A DNA stretch of 64,000 nt from Guptibacillus hwajinpoensis (GCF_005144865.1 NZ_SWFM01000001.1:124001-188000); one strand, 5' to 3'; counted from the first letter of the stretch, positions 43,951 to 53,848 are shown. Notes: a model not told the origin generated them from the sequence alone. Made by a program: numbers and translations.

Positions 43951-45351
43951 TTATGGACGATTAATGGACACGACTGACTTCTTTAGGAACCAACGGTTTT
44001 TAAAGGCATTTGTTACAAAGCTATCTTTTTTTGCATACTCTCTTATCACATCTTTTATTTCATCAGGTTGATATGAAAAGTTTCGATTGTTTGCGAGGTC
44101 AGGATAGCCAGATCCTCTTAATAAATAATCAGATGAAGCTACTCCGTACCACTTTTCTTCCTCAAGCAGCTGTCCGTTTACTGTAAGAGAGATAATTTTA
44201 GTCCCATTGTGGTTAATTTCAATCCCTGAAACATGAAGTCTTCCTGCGTATTTACCTCTAAAACCAGGCCCCCTTCCATCCGCCATACATACTGAACTAT
44301 CAAGGGAACTTTCTAGAGCACTCTTAAGATGTTTACCCTGAATTTCAAAATAAGTTGGATTTAATGGTGATGGGCATATTTCAAACAATTTCTTATTGGA
44401 TACAAAATCGACAATGCCACCATTTGCAATACCACTATTAATGATAGCTATCTCACACTGAAATCGATCTTTTAACCCATCTGCAATTAAATTTGTTAGT
44501 GGATTCTCTTCTATAACGTCATGCCACAGCGTGGAAGCGACAGGGTAAAGCGGCTCACTTAAATTAGCAATGGCTTCTTCTTTACTAGAAACCAAAATAC
44601 ACTTAATATCCTCGTCCTCTGCAGCTTTCGACGTTGAAATCGTGGATGAGGCTAGTAGCTCTAATGATCCATTTCTGTATTCCATTTCAACAATGCCAAC
44701 ATGTTCACCGTACATCCCAGCTGAATTTAAGATCGTGCCGTTTACTACTTTTGCTTCTTCATAAAGGACATGGTCGTGAGCTGAAAGAATTAAGTCAATT
44801 TCATCAATTGCTTCTGCTAATTCAATATCTGCTTCTGTTCCAATATGATTCAATACAATGCATATGTCATATTCATTTTGGTATTTCGTAATTTCTTTTC
44901 GTATTGACTCTTTGTAATCATTGATTTGAAATCCCATTAAATCATTGAATTCTTGTAAATCTGGAGATGCTCCTGTAAGCAATATACGTAAACCATTTTT
45001 ATGTAGTATGATACTGCTCCTAACACCTTCGAATGAATCTCCATTTGCTTTAAGCAGGTTACAACTAATGAAAGGTACAGCAGAATTCACTGCCATATGC
45101 TCTAATGTATCATTTCCATTAAACAATTCGTTGTTTCCAATTGTTAGAGCTTTATATCCTGCGGATTCGAGCATTTTGACCGCTGCTAATCCTCTCGTCC
45201 CCTGAAGTTCTATACTTTTAAAATCAGCAAAGTCACCTCCATCTAAAAGTAAAGTGTGCTCATCTGAGTAGTGCCTTATTAAAGATGTTGCTCTTGAAAA
45301 GTTCTCAAAATGACTATGAATATCGTTAGTATGTATGATGTTAAGCTTCAT
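43951..45351 (-). CDS. metallophosphoesterase/5'-nucleotidase family protein, YunD-like
   Basis: 466 residues. The N-terminal calcineurin-like metallophosphatase has MKLNIIHTNDIHSHFEN, LLLDGGDFADF, TIGNNELFNG, NHIGTEADIELAEAID and LILSAHDHVLYEEA. A C-terminal 5'-nucleotidase domain starts at about residue 260 (NPLTNLIADGLKDRF, GVASSDYLLRGSGYPDL). There is no signal peptide, so it is cytosolic, as in B. subtilis YunD (about 462 residues). Probable nucleotide or UDP-sugar phosphohydrolase. The ATG follows GGGGGAC. Confidence 0.9.
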   Translation of the reverse strand: MKLNIIHTNDIHSHFENFSRATSLIRHYSDEHTLLLDGGDFADFKSIELQGTRGLAAVKMLESAGYKALTIGNNELFNGNDTLEHMAVNSAVPFISCNLLKANGDSFEGVRSSIILHKNGLRILLTGASPDLQEFNDLMGFQINDYKESIRKEITKYQNEYDICIVLNHIGTEADIELAEAIDEIDLILSAHDHVLYEEAKVVNGTILNSAGMYGEHVGIVEMEYRNGSLELLASSTISTSKAAEDEDIKCILVSSKEEAIANLSEPLYPVASTLWHDVIEENPLTNLIADGLKDRFQCEIAIINSGIANGGIVDFVSNKKLFEICPSPLNPTYFEIQGKHLKSALESSLDSSVCMADGRGPGFRGKYAGRLHVSGIEINHNGTKIISLTVNGQLLEEEKWYGVASSDYLLRGSGYPDLANNRNFSYQPDEIKDVIREYAKKDSFVTNAFKNRWFLKKSVVSINRP

Positions 45352-45536
45352 GATTGTCCCCCATTGTGGTCTTTTCGTCTACTCTACTTATTTCGAAAGA
45401 TGATGAGAAAGTCCTGCTTAATCCTTGATTTTACTTGGTTCTTTATTCTCGCTTTTAATTAGATGAAGCTCGATTAAAGGATATGGTAGTAAAATCAAGA
45501 AGATTTCTATAATCAACAAACAAAGGAGTATGATCT

Positions 45537-46739
45537 ATGGCTAATATCGGAAATGAAGTCCAATTCAATATTTATAAACAGATGCACTCACCAGACCCAA
45601 ATCGCCTTCCTACGCGATTTGAAGAATGGGAAGAGCGAGCTCGAGAAGTTTTGGATGATGGTCCGTACGATTATGTTGCAGGTGGGTCTGGTGGTGAAGA
45701 TACGGTTGTAACGAATAGAGAAGCATTTAAGCGCTGGCATATCGTACCTCGTGTCTTTAGAAATGTGGAAGATCGAAATTTAAAACTAGGGTTATATGGT
45801 GATATGCTTCCTTCCCCTATTATGGTTGCACCAATAGGGGTACAATCCATTATTCATAAAGATGGAGAACTGGCTACAGCAAAAGCTGCTGCCTCGATTG
45901 GAGTACCCTACATTGCAAGCTCTGCTTCTACTCATTCCATGGAAGAAATTGCACAAGTAATGGGAGATGCACCTAAGTGGTTTCAACTATATTGGAGCAG
46001 TGACCCTTCTATAGCAAAAAGCTTTGTAGAGCGTGCTGAACATGCTGGGTACACCGCTATAGTTGTTACACTCGACACCCCAATGATGGCATGGAGAGAA
46101 TTGGATCTTAAGAATGTCTATTTACCATTTCTAATTGGTGAAGGAATTGGAAATTACCTTACTGATCCCGCCTTTCAAGCAGGGCTCCACGTTCCTCCTG
46201 AAAAAGATTCAATGGGGGCGATCATGCACTGGTCACGAGTATTTGGTCATGCTGGATTAACATGGGAAGACCTTGCGGATCTCAAGAAATATACGTCGCT
46301 ACCCATTATTTTAAAAGGAATTCTTCATCCTGAAGACGCTAAGCTTGCTATAAAATATGGTGCTGATGGAATTATCGTATCAAATCATGGCGGACGTCAA
46401 GTAGATGGTGCTATCGCTGCACTTGATGCTCTACCAGCAGTAGTTGAAGCGACTGAGAATCAAATTCCTGTTTTAATGGATAGCGGAATTCGCCGTGGTG
46501 CTGATATTTTTAAAGCTCTAGCTCTCGGAGCAAAAGCGGTTCTCGTTGGAAGACCATGCATGTATGGTCTAGCTGTAGCTGGTGAAACAGGAGTAAGACA
46601 AGTATTGACCAATCTTCTTGCAGATTTTGATTTAACGATGGCGCTATCTGGTTGTCGCGACTTAAATGAAGTGAACAAAGATATGATTATTCCAAAAGCT
46701 TGGGACTTATCTAAATCTAAGATCTCATATGGGCTTTAA
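45537..46739 (+). CDS. FMN-dependent 2-hydroxyacid oxidase, lactate 2-monooxygenase-like
   Basis: 400 residues of the FMN-dependent alpha-hydroxy-acid dehydrogenase family. Active-site segments: YDYVAGGSGGEDTVVTNREAF, APIGVQSIIHKDGE, the catalytic SNHGGRQVDGAIAALDALP, and DSGIRRGADIFKALALGA. The active-site lysine is in PIILKGI. The insert MAWRELDLKNVYLPFLIGEG and the length fit lactate 2-monooxygenase (lactate + O2 to acetate + CO2) better than (S)-2-hydroxyacid oxidase, but the two cannot be separated with certainty. ATG after AAAGGAG. Monocistronic. Confidence 0.88.
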   Translation: MANIGNEVQFNIYKQMHSPDPNRLPTRFEEWEERAREVLDDGPYDYVAGGSGGEDTVVTNREAFKRWHIVPRVFRNVEDRNLKLGLYGDMLPSPIMVAPIGVQSIIHKDGELATAKAAASIGVPYIASSASTHSMEEIAQVMGDAPKWFQLYWSSDPSIAKSFVERAEHAGYTAIVVTLDTPMMAWRELDLKNVYLPFLIGEGIGNYLTDPAFQAGLHVPPEKDSMGAIMHWSRVFGHAGLTWEDLADLKKYTSLPIILKGILHPEDAKLAIKYGADGIIVSNHGGRQVDGAIAALDALPAVVEATENQIPVLMDSGIRRGADIFKALALGAKAVLVGRPCMYGLAVAGETGVRQVLTNLLADFDLTMALSGCRDLNEVNKDMIIPKAWDLSKSKISYGL

Positions 46740-46839
46740 AGAACTTTGCTAGCCAAGTCCTTTAAATAAAATGAGGTGAATGGCTGAATATTATTTCTCC
46801 TCTTAGGATAAAACAATACAGTAAGGTAATACAAGATTA

Positions 46840-47115
46840 GTGGAGGTGTTTTCAATAGGTTTTATCTGGAGTTTAATCATTGGTGGTATTATTGGTTGGC
46901 TTGCTGGCGTAATCACGGGTCGAGATGTTCCTGGTGGAATTATTGGAAATATTATTGCTGGATTTGTTGGGGCTTGGTTAGGTACCCTGATATTAGGTAG
47001 CTGGGGACCAGATATTGGTGGATTTAGCGTTATCCCAGCTATTATAGGCGCAATTATCTTAGTGTTAATTGTGAGCTTTATTATGGGTAAAACCCGCAAT
47101 AAAAGAGATACCTAA
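46840..47115 (+). CDS. GlsB/YeaQ/YmgE-family small membrane protein
   Basis: Up to 91 residues. Three hydrophobic Gly-rich segments, with GFIWSLIIGGIIGWLAG, the family loop GRDVPGGIIGNIIAG and a third segment AIIGAIILVLIVSFIMG. Stress-linked membrane protein family, no defined role. The frame opens at GTG 46840, but an excellent ribosome site GGAGGTG (46842-46848) lies inside that reading and points to the codon ATA at 46855, six bases downstream, as an atypical start. Coordinates use the GTG. Confidence 0.8.
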   Translation: MEVFSIGFIWSLIIGGIIGWLAGVITGRDVPGGIIGNIIAGFVGAWLGTLILGSWGPDIGGFSVIPAIIGAIILVLIVSFIMGKTRNKRDT

Positions 47116-47156
47116 CCTTCACCAAAAGCGCGATAAATTCAAAGAGTAAGAAGCAA

Positions 47157-47199
47157 AAGAAGCGCAATACTTCAATAGAATTGCGCTTCTTACTTTTTA
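47157..47199 (+). terminator. terminator after the GlsB-type gene
   Basis: Stem AAGAAGCGCAAT/ATTGCGCTTCTT, followed by TACTTTTTATTT. Confidence 0.85.
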
Positions 47200-47398
47200 T
47201 TTCATTAATCAACACTTAGCTGAATGGAGCGGAAGTCAACCAATACTTTTATAACAACGAAAAAAGCAACAATCTTCTAGAAAAACCTTATTAAATTACC
47301 ATAACTTCAAAAGAGTTGTAAATTAATGTTTTGCGGTTATGATTTCAAATAGGATAGTAAATGGATTTAATTACATTTACTAATTGGAGGGAATGCAT

Positions 47399-47818
47399 GT
47401 GTTACCAATAAAGGAATGGGAGTTACATGAACTTAGCTTTGACAAGTCAGGAATGTTCAATGAGATCAATGTTGAAACGGAATTCTTATTCATTGATTTT
47501 GCGGTAGACGGCGAACTAACTTGTGAACAAAGGGATATTATTAGCAGCTTTTCGTTTAATACGGTTGTTGGGAGCAATTCTCACTCTTTTTATATAAACA
47601 AAATGCATCTAGAGCTAAATCAATTAAATTCTGGTACGAAGAGGAAGAATATTAGGAATGAGAAAGAACTAGAAAAGGCATTAGTAAGTTGTGTTGAGTT
47701 GGATCATATGAATAGTGAAGAAAGAGGAGAAATGGTGAATTTATTTATTAATAGTGTAGATGTATTTATAGAAGAATTGAAAGAACATGAACAAAAGTTA
47801 AGAGATGAAAGAAACTAA
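47399..47818 (+). CDS. protein of unknown function
   Basis: 139 residues, acidic, with no signal peptide or membrane segment. Start GTG chosen because GGAGG lies eight bases upstream; earlier in-frame TTG and ATG codons sit in or against that site. The first 80 residues look beta-rich (ELHELSFDKSGMFNEINVE, EFLFIDFAVDGEL). The C-terminal half is charged and helical (KELEKALVSCVELDHMNSEE, ELKEHEQKLRDERN). I recognise no family. It converges on the S51-type gene. Confidence 0.65.
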   Translation: MLPIKEWELHELSFDKSGMFNEINVETEFLFIDFAVDGELTCEQRDIISSFSFNTVVGSNSHSFYINKMHLELNQLNSGTKRKNIRNEKELEKALVSCVELDHMNSEERGEMVNLFINSVDVFIEELKEHEQKLRDERN

Positions 47819-47848
47819 TAACTTTATAATGGCTCTTTTGTGGACGAC

Positions 47849-48490
47849 CTATCTCTGGCTGTTTATTACTACAATGTCACCTATCATCTCGAAATGATTA
47901 TCTTCAAAGACAATGCCATCCCCATCATTTGCTGCATAAACAGTTTTTCCAGTTGTTTTTGCGTAATCCCTAACATCTTTTTTATATTCGTCATTCCACC
48001 GATTGTAGTGAGGTAGAAATTCAAAATCCACAAGCTGTAGTGCTTCTAACTCTTCATCAGAATCCTCTATAAACATCTGGAATAATTTTGTGGTTTTTCC
48101 AAGTTGAACCGCTCCGCCACTCACACCTACGATGCTTCCACCCTGGTGGAAAAAATCACGTAGTACCTTTTCCATATTACGATTTCTGATTGCATTTCTA
48201 AATTCAATTGGGTTTCCAGCTGAAAGATGAATAATGTCACATTTAAGCAGTTCCTCTATCTTTGATGGATTAAATTTACTATAAAGATCAAAAAACATAC
48301 TTTTTTGGATTCCGTAATCACGATAATATTGTGCTTTTGTATTGAAATAGGTTTTCTCTTTGTCTTCAGTAGATGGGATGTAACCTATCTTAATATCTTT
48401 TGGTTCCATGCCAGTTAATAGTATATTGTCCAACCGTCGATTACCAGGAGATTCAACTACTTGGTCGCTGTAAAAAAATAACTTCCCCAT
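47849..48490 (-). CDS. peptidase E/S51-type class I glutamine-amidotransferase-like protein
   Basis: 213 residues. The nucleophile-elbow serine is in GGSIVGVSGGAVQLG, preceded by DIIHLSAGNPIEFRN, as in the S51 dipeptidase E family of Bacillus. The catalytic His/Glu are not certain. Possibly cleaves Asp-dipeptides or is inactive. ATG follows AGAGGTG. No operon partners. Confidence 0.78.
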   Translation of the reverse strand: MGKLFFYSDQVVESPGNRRLDNILLTGMEPKDIKIGYIPSTEDKEKTYFNTKAQYYRDYGIQKSMFFDLYSKFNPSKIEELLKCDIIHLSAGNPIEFRNAIRNRNMEKVLRDFFHQGGSIVGVSGGAVQLGKTTKLFQMFIEDSDEELEALQLVDFEFLPHYNRWNDEYKKDVRDYAKTTGKTVYAANDGDGIVFEDNHFEMIGDIVVINSQR

Positions 48491-48717
48491 TTAGAACACC
48501 TCTTATGTATTAAGTCATTTATTCCACTATCAACTGCCATTTAACAGAACATCACTATTTCTAGAAATACCATATATACACCACTTCTCTGCACGATATT
48601 GCTTGCTATTATTATACTATTTCGTAATGGATGCAAGCGAGAATGATGAAAAAAAGCAGTTCAGTTATAGTTGTGCACCTATAACCAAACTACTAAACAA
48701 ATACACAGTTAATCAAT

Positions 48718-49914
48718 CTATTTCCATTGTACTGCTTCACTATGTTTCTGCACTGTTGAGCTTCGTTTTAAATAGATCACATAAATAATCATTGAGATTA
48801 TGACCGATATTCCTGCAGTTAAATAAATATCCGCATAACCAAACTTTGAAGCTATCAATCCAAAAAACATCGCCCCTAGACCAACTCCTAAATCAAACGC
48901 TGAGAAAAATGTTGCGTTAGCCATCCCTTTTCGATTCATCGGAGCTTCGTTAACTGCCCATGCTTGAAGTGCAGGTTGTACTGAGCCGAAACCAACTCCA
49001 AACAGAAATGCTGCAAGTAACAGCATAAACTGATTTGACAGCAAAGTTAGATCAATCATGGCTGCTAGAATTAGTAAAGCACCTGGTAGAAAAATGGCTT
49101 TATGGCCTTTTCGGTCATAAATTCTTCCTGCGAAAGCTCGTACAGCCATTAATGAAAATGCAAAGACAACAAAGTACCATTCAATCCCATCTATACCGAG
49201 CTGCTCCGCATAAAGTGGTAGGAAGGTGGCAATTCCACCAAACACCATTGTAATAAAAAAGAGCAGTAGCGACGGCATTAATGCAGATCTTTCAAATACA
49301 TCCCATTTCTTTTTCTGAACGGGTGTCTTATTCGCAGGTTTATATCGTATAAATGCTGCTATAACAAATGAAATGAAACCGGCAGCTGCCGCAATTAAAA
49401 ACATAGATGTGAAGTCAAAAACAGCAATGATTAATAGTCCTAGTGCAGGTCCAAATGCCATTGCTAAATTCCCTGCTAACCCGAAGTAACCCATTCCTTC
49501 TCCCCTGCGCTTTTGAGGGATCAGGTCTGTAGCAATCGTACCAACTGCTGTGGTAGACATTCCCCAACCAAGTCCCTGTACGATTCGCATGAGAAATAAT
49601 AAGATCAAGCTTCCAGTAAACGCATATGAACCAACAGAGATAACGAAAACCAAAAGACCGATTAAGAATACAATCCTTCTTCCTAGTGATTCAAGAACAT
49701 GTCCGCTCCATGGACGAATTAACAGGGCCGAAAGAGTAAATATACCCACGACGAATCCAATAAGCTGATCGCTTCCTCCAAGTTCATTAACAAACAATGG
49801 CAATGTAGGTAGCGTCATTTGGAATCCAGCAAAAATAAAAAAGTTGGAGATACAAATGAAAATAAAATCACGTGTCCATATTTTCTCCTTCGACAAGTTC
49901 TGATTACCTTGCAT
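48718..49914 (-). CDS. major facilitator superfamily transporter
   Basis: 398 residues with 12 hydrophobic segments. DHA1-like drug/metabolite exporter: loop 2-3 motif WSGHVLESLGRRIVFLIG near residue 69, RIVQGLGWGMSTTAVGTIATD near 112, and a second-half RIYDRKGHKAIFLPG. The substrate is unknown. ATG after AAGAAGGAA. Monocistronic. Confidence 0.88.
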   Translation of the reverse strand: MQGNQNLSKEKIWTRDFIFICISNFFIFAGFQMTLPTLPLFVNELGGSDQLIGFVVGIFTLSALLIRPWSGHVLESLGRRIVFLIGLLVFVISVGSYAFTGSLILLFLMRIVQGLGWGMSTTAVGTIATDLIPQKRRGEGMGYFGLAGNLAMAFGPALGLLIIAVFDFTSMFLIAAAAGFISFVIAAFIRYKPANKTPVQKKKWDVFERSALMPSLLLFFITMVFGGIATFLPLYAEQLGIDGIEWYFVVFAFSLMAVRAFAGRIYDRKGHKAIFLPGALLILAAMIDLTLLSNQFMLLLAAFLFGVGFGSVQPALQAWAVNEAPMNRKGMANATFFSAFDLGVGLGAMFFGLIASKFGYADIYLTAGISVIISMIIYVIYLKRSSTVQKHSEAVQWK

Positions 49915-50001
49915 ACTAATTCCTTCTTTCCCTAACGTTTATCCAATTCAATCTTACACTACTATCAAAATTTTATGGGATTTCCTGCTCATGAAACGTA
50001 A

Positions 50002-50032
50002 GAAACGACCTTCCAATAGTGAAGGTCGTTTC
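50002..50032. terminator. bidirectional hairpin after the VOC gene
   Basis: Twelve-base perfect stem GAAACGACCTTC/GAAGGTCGTTTC with a seven-base loop, between the VOC stop and the MFS start. Confidence 0.65.
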
Positions 50033-50047
50033 AATATATGACTACTT

Positions 50048-50437
50048 TTATTGCGATTTAGGAGCTTGAAAGAATTCAATCCACTCTCCGTCTGGGCCAG
50101 CAAAAAATAAATATTTGCCGCCATTAGGCAATTCATTAATTCCTTCATCGATAAATGTCACGCCAAGATTTCGAATTCTAGTTCGCTCTTCTTCAATATT
50201 TGATACAGTGAAAGCAATATGGTGAACTTTTCCTTCTACAGGTAAATCGGCGTTATAACCTTCTATCAATTCTACAATAATTTGCCCATTTAATCCGAGA
50301 AATGCGAGCTGCTTATCCCCATCAGGATGATCAAATTCATCCAACAATTCGAGACCGAGAATGCCTTGATAAAATCCTTTCGAAGCCTCGATATTTCTAA
50401 CCTGTACTCCAACATGCTCAAGTTTCTGTATACTCAT
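50048..50437 (-). CDS. VOC (glyoxalase/bleomycin-resistance fold) family protein
   Basis: 129 residues from MSIQKLEHVGVQVRNIE, with AGGTG upstream; the longer frame to 50503 has no ribosome site. Two beta-alpha-beta-beta-beta units are seen: FYQGILGLELLDEF and KVHHIAFTVSNIEEERTRI. Metal ligands are probably H8, E72 and E123-like positions (HVGV, IVELIEG, WIEFFQ). Lactoylglutathione-lyase-like or methylmalonyl-CoA epimerase-like; substrate open. Confidence 0.85.
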   Translation of the reverse strand: MSIQKLEHVGVQVRNIEASKGFYQGILGLELLDEFDHPDGDKQLAFLGLNGQIIVELIEGYNADLPVEGKVHHIAFTVSNIEEERTRIRNLGVTFIDEGINELPNGGKYLFFAGPDGEWIEFFQAPKSQ

Positions 50438-50543
50438 AAAACACCTGCTTTCCATTACATAATATGAAATATGAATCTCACATTCAACGCTCTTATTTAT
50501 CATACTAATCGTTTATTTTCAAAGCAAGGAAGAGGTCACACAC

Positions 50544-52766
50544 TTATTGATGGGGAACCACTTGATTTACAAACTCACCTGTTACGAGAGAAGATTGAAG
50601 TCTTATCGAAACGGCTGGTGGTAGTGTTCCTTTCATAGCCTCAAACGGAACACCTAGCCAGAGAATTTTCTGATCAATCGCTATGAATGGAAATGGAATC
50701 GTCTCTTCAATTTGTTTTGCTAATGGAAATGAACGGATAGGAGTTGGTGAGATAACAGTCAGCTTCCCTTTCGCTGCTTTGATTTGACCTTCCCATTCCT
50801 CTGTTAAAGAAGAATCGCCTGGGAGAGCGATTATTATTTCGCTTGCCTTCTCAATATCATCAAAAACGGAATCTGTCTTCATCGCATGACTCCATCGCAA
50901 ACTTGGATGCTGGTTTTTGATCCACTTCCCAATTTGAGACGGTGTAATCCGTTCACCTTGTTCTAATTGATGATCGACTAATTGATGTAACGTTTTAGAA
51001 CGAGATACTTTTTTCTTAATGTAGTCCACGTTACTTACTTGAATAAATTTACCCTTTGTTCTCGTCATAGCTACATTAATAAGACGTTCGCTATTCTGTC
51101 CAATTAAGAGCATACCTGGGCGATATTCTGGGTCGCCATCTACTGTATCAAACACCATCATATCTCGTTCACTTCCCTGAAACCGGTGTACTGTTGCTGA
51201 CAGAATATCAGCTTGGTGACGTTCGTCCTGCAGTAAGTCTTCAAGTAGTAAACTCATCATTTTAGCCTGAGCTCGGTATGGGGTGACGTACCCGATAGAA
51301 GTCATTCCCCCATGTAATGATTCATAAATAGCTTGGAATGATACAAAGAGCTGCCACATGTTCATCCGGGATTTGGATGAATGTCCGGTTATGCAAAAGT
51401 GACCTGTATGACTTGTATCGATAAGAGTCGAGGCACGTCCATGAAAAGGATAGCGTTCTGCAATAGATCTCCTCATTTCAATTGTTTTTGGATGGTCTTT
51501 TACAAGAGAATGATAGATTTTATCATTTGTAAAAGAGGAGATAATTGGATGCATCCTTCTTTGTTCATTAAGTAAGAAAAGTTGTGGATGGAGTTTTCCT
51601 TCTTGAACAGTATCAACTATGCCACTAGAATGAAAAACATCTTCCCTTAGCCATTTTGATACAAGTGGGTGTCGAGCAGAAGCAATCGGTGGTAACTGTT
51701 TAAAATCACCACAAATAATGACTCGTTTCCCAAGCGATGCTGCAAAAGCGGCTTGGGGAACATAGGCCATACTCGCTTCATCAATAATCACAACATCGAC
51801 TCGTTTTCGATAGATCGTTTCATCAATTGCAGCCTTTGTAAGTGTTGTGCCAATAATGGACGCTTCCTTAACAAACTGAGACTCTTTTCGACGAATCTGG
51901 TCGAGAATATTACCTAATTTCGCTTCAAGCTTAAGTAGTTGATCCGAATCCCTGTTGCTAAAAGATTTCGTTAGATCTTCTTTCAGTTTCTTTCGTTCTG
52001 TCATGATGCTTTCTTTCTCTTCAGCTAGATCTGGGTGTTTTGTCCTTAGAAGCTGATCTGTATAAAGTGGTAATTCTGATGGCACATCTCGCTGTAGACC
52101 ATACCTCATAATTTTGCCTTCTTCAAACTTCTCTCTTTTTTCAATGAATGCGGCTGTCTCACGCATCAAAACATCGACAGCCTGATTGCTGTGGGACAAA
52201 ATCAGTACATTATTACCTCTAAAAAAATGATTAGCTGCCGCTCTTGCAAGATTATGAGTTTTTCCTGTTCCAGGTGGACCCCAGACATACGTAACAGGAT
52301 TGTATTTCGATCTGAGAATTAACTCATGTAGTTTACTTTTCGCTTTACCTTCGGGGTGCTTTGTAACTTCTGGTGGATTCATTATATGTTTTACTCTTGC
52401 TAATCTGCGTTTACTTTTTTTAATTTCCTCTAGCCGTTCATGAAGTTCGTCGAGTAGCTCCCATGGGTCGTGATAAAGATCCGCTTCACCTATTAGGTCC
52501 CCAAACCCACTCTCAAGTGAAAGGATGATGTTCTTTCCTTCTGAAGAGAGTATTCTCCCCTCTAGCTTTACATCTCCCATCTCAATTCTCACCTTTGAAC
52601 CGGTTGGTATCTGAATAGGCATAAGGGCATCAAAGTAATAGCGGAAGTCATCTTTAGAAGATAATATACGTCCGTTTACAATTCTGTATGGTCTACTTCC
52701 ATATTTCTTCAGATGTGCAATCTCAGCACGCAATGCCATTTGCCATTCTTGTATTAGTTCTTTCAT
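50544..52766 (-). CDS. superfamily 1 (UPF1-like) helicase/AAA protein
   Basis: 740 residues. Walker A GPPGTGKT at 163-170, followed by SHSNQAVDVLMRE, Walker B VVIIDEASMAY near residue 330, QLPPIASARHP (motif III), NEQRRMHPIISSF (motif IV), and C-terminal ATVHRFQGSERDMMVFD and NVAMTRTKGKF (motifs V-VI). The N-terminal 120 residues hold a beta-barrel-like nucleic-acid-binding region. ATP-dependent nucleic-acid unwinding; no nuclease domain is seen. ATG after AAAGGAAG. Monocistronic. Confidence 0.88.
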   Translation of the reverse strand: MKELIQEWQMALRAEIAHLKKYGSRPYRIVNGRILSSKDDFRYYFDALMPIQIPTGSKVRIEMGDVKLEGRILSSEGKNIILSLESGFGDLIGEADLYHDPWELLDELHERLEEIKKSKRRLARVKHIMNPPEVTKHPEGKAKSKLHELILRSKYNPVTYVWGPPGTGKTHNLARAAANHFFRGNNVLILSHSNQAVDVLMRETAAFIEKREKFEEGKIMRYGLQRDVPSELPLYTDQLLRTKHPDLAEEKESIMTERKKLKEDLTKSFSNRDSDQLLKLEAKLGNILDQIRRKESQFVKEASIIGTTLTKAAIDETIYRKRVDVVIIDEASMAYVPQAAFAASLGKRVIICGDFKQLPPIASARHPLVSKWLREDVFHSSGIVDTVQEGKLHPQLFLLNEQRRMHPIISSFTNDKIYHSLVKDHPKTIEMRRSIAERYPFHGRASTLIDTSHTGHFCITGHSSKSRMNMWQLFVSFQAIYESLHGGMTSIGYVTPYRAQAKMMSLLLEDLLQDERHQADILSATVHRFQGSERDMMVFDTVDGDPEYRPGMLLIGQNSERLINVAMTRTKGKFIQVSNVDYIKKKVSRSKTLHQLVDHQLEQGERITPSQIGKWIKNQHPSLRWSHAMKTDSVFDDIEKASEIIIALPGDSSLTEEWEGQIKAAKGKLTVISPTPIRSFPLAKQIEETIPFPFIAIDQKILWLGVPFEAMKGTLPPAVSIRLQSSLVTGEFVNQVVPHQ

Positions 52767-52873
52767 ATTTAATCGCTTCCTTTATTACTTAGGAGTGCTC
52801 GTTAAAGAGTTATCTTCTCTTTTTTTCAATTCCTCTACTATATCACGCATAACTCGAACTCTCTACTGAACTT

Positions 52874-53740
52874 TTAGTCAAGATGTTCATGCAAATGCTC
52901 TAAGAACACTTCAAGTACTTTTGTTTGGAAAGGAGAACGCATGAGAATCGAGAACGTTCGTTTGTATGTGAAATTCGGAATGGTAAGAACTACTAAAGTT
53001 CCAAGCTCTAATTCCTTTCGAATCGTCCACTTGGAGAGAAAGCTAATACCAATTCCAGCTTCAACAGACTCTTTAATAAGCTGAGTACTTCCGAACGCCA
53101 TTGTATTACTTGGTGTGATCTCTAGTTGTTGCCACATTTTTTCTGTAGCTTCTCTAGTTCCTGATCCCGCTTCTCTTACAATCCACATTTCGTTCTCAAG
53201 CATAGTTCCATTTGCTACCTGTACATGAGAGGGTGAAGCTACAATTACCATTTCATCTTCTGTGAAATCATCTACTTTCATATCACGCACGGGATAGTCT
53301 CCCTCAATAATTCCAACGTCTAATTGATGTGAATAGACTAAATCACCTATTTCTCTAGAATTGCCTATTGTAATGGAAGGTGTAATGAGAGGATAGTTCT
53401 TTCGTATTTTAGCAATAACATGTGGTAATACATATTCTCCGTAAGTATAACTTGCACCAATCGTTATCTTTCCGCTTGCTCGATTACTTAAATCATCAAG
53501 CAAATAGTTCATTTTTGAGTATAAATTTAACAGTTCTTTTGCATGGTGGTAGACGATTTCACCTGCTTTATTTAGTTCTACAGAACGATTGCTTCGTACC
53601 AATAGTTTTGTTCCTAGTGTTTCTTCAAGGTTTTTAATGTATTGACTTACGGCAGGTTGCGTCATATGAAGCTCTTCAGCAGCTCTTGAAAAATTTCGTT
53701 TCTCAACAACCGCAACAAAAACAGTTAATGGTTGATCCAT
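52874..53740 (-). CDS. LysR-family regulator divergent from yeiH
   Basis: 288 residues. The N-terminal HTH reads TVFVAVVEKRNFSRAAEELH and TQPAVSQYIKNLEETLGTKL; the effector domain GKITIGASYTYGEYVLP resembles the CysB/CysL-like branch. It faces yeiH (53849) with a LysR box between, the same layout as E. coli yeiE-yeiH. The natural ligand is unknown, possibly a sulfur species. ATG after GTGAGGTGG. Confidence 0.88.
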   Translation of the reverse strand: MDQPLTVFVAVVEKRNFSRAAEELHMTQPAVSQYIKNLEETLGTKLLVRSNRSVELNKAGEIVYHHAKELLNLYSKMNYLLDDLSNRASGKITIGASYTYGEYVLPHVIAKIRKNYPLITPSITIGNSREIGDLVYSHQLDVGIIEGDYPVRDMKVDDFTEDEMVIVASPSHVQVANGTMLENEMWIVREAGSGTREATEKMWQQLEITPSNTMAFGSTQLIKESVEAGIGISFLSKWTIRKELELGTLVVLTIPNFTYKRTFSILMRSPFQTKVLEVFLEHLHEHLD

Positions 53741-53755
53741 TTAAACCACCTCACT

Positions 53756-53771
53756 ATAAGTTATTACTTAT
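53756..53771. promoter_or_regulatory. candidate LysR operator between the LysR gene and yeiH
   Basis: Inverted repeat ATAAGT-TATT-ACTTAT in the 108-base divergent gap. A distant copy of the right arm (ACTTATAG) lies at about 53798-53805. A plausible yeiH promoter, TTCACT-N17-TAAACT, follows. Confidence 0.5.
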
Positions 53772-53848
53772 GGTATGAATTATATTTAATTATTTCACTT
53801 ATAGCAATGCACTAGGTAAACTATAAGAAGAGAAACGGAGGAAACATT

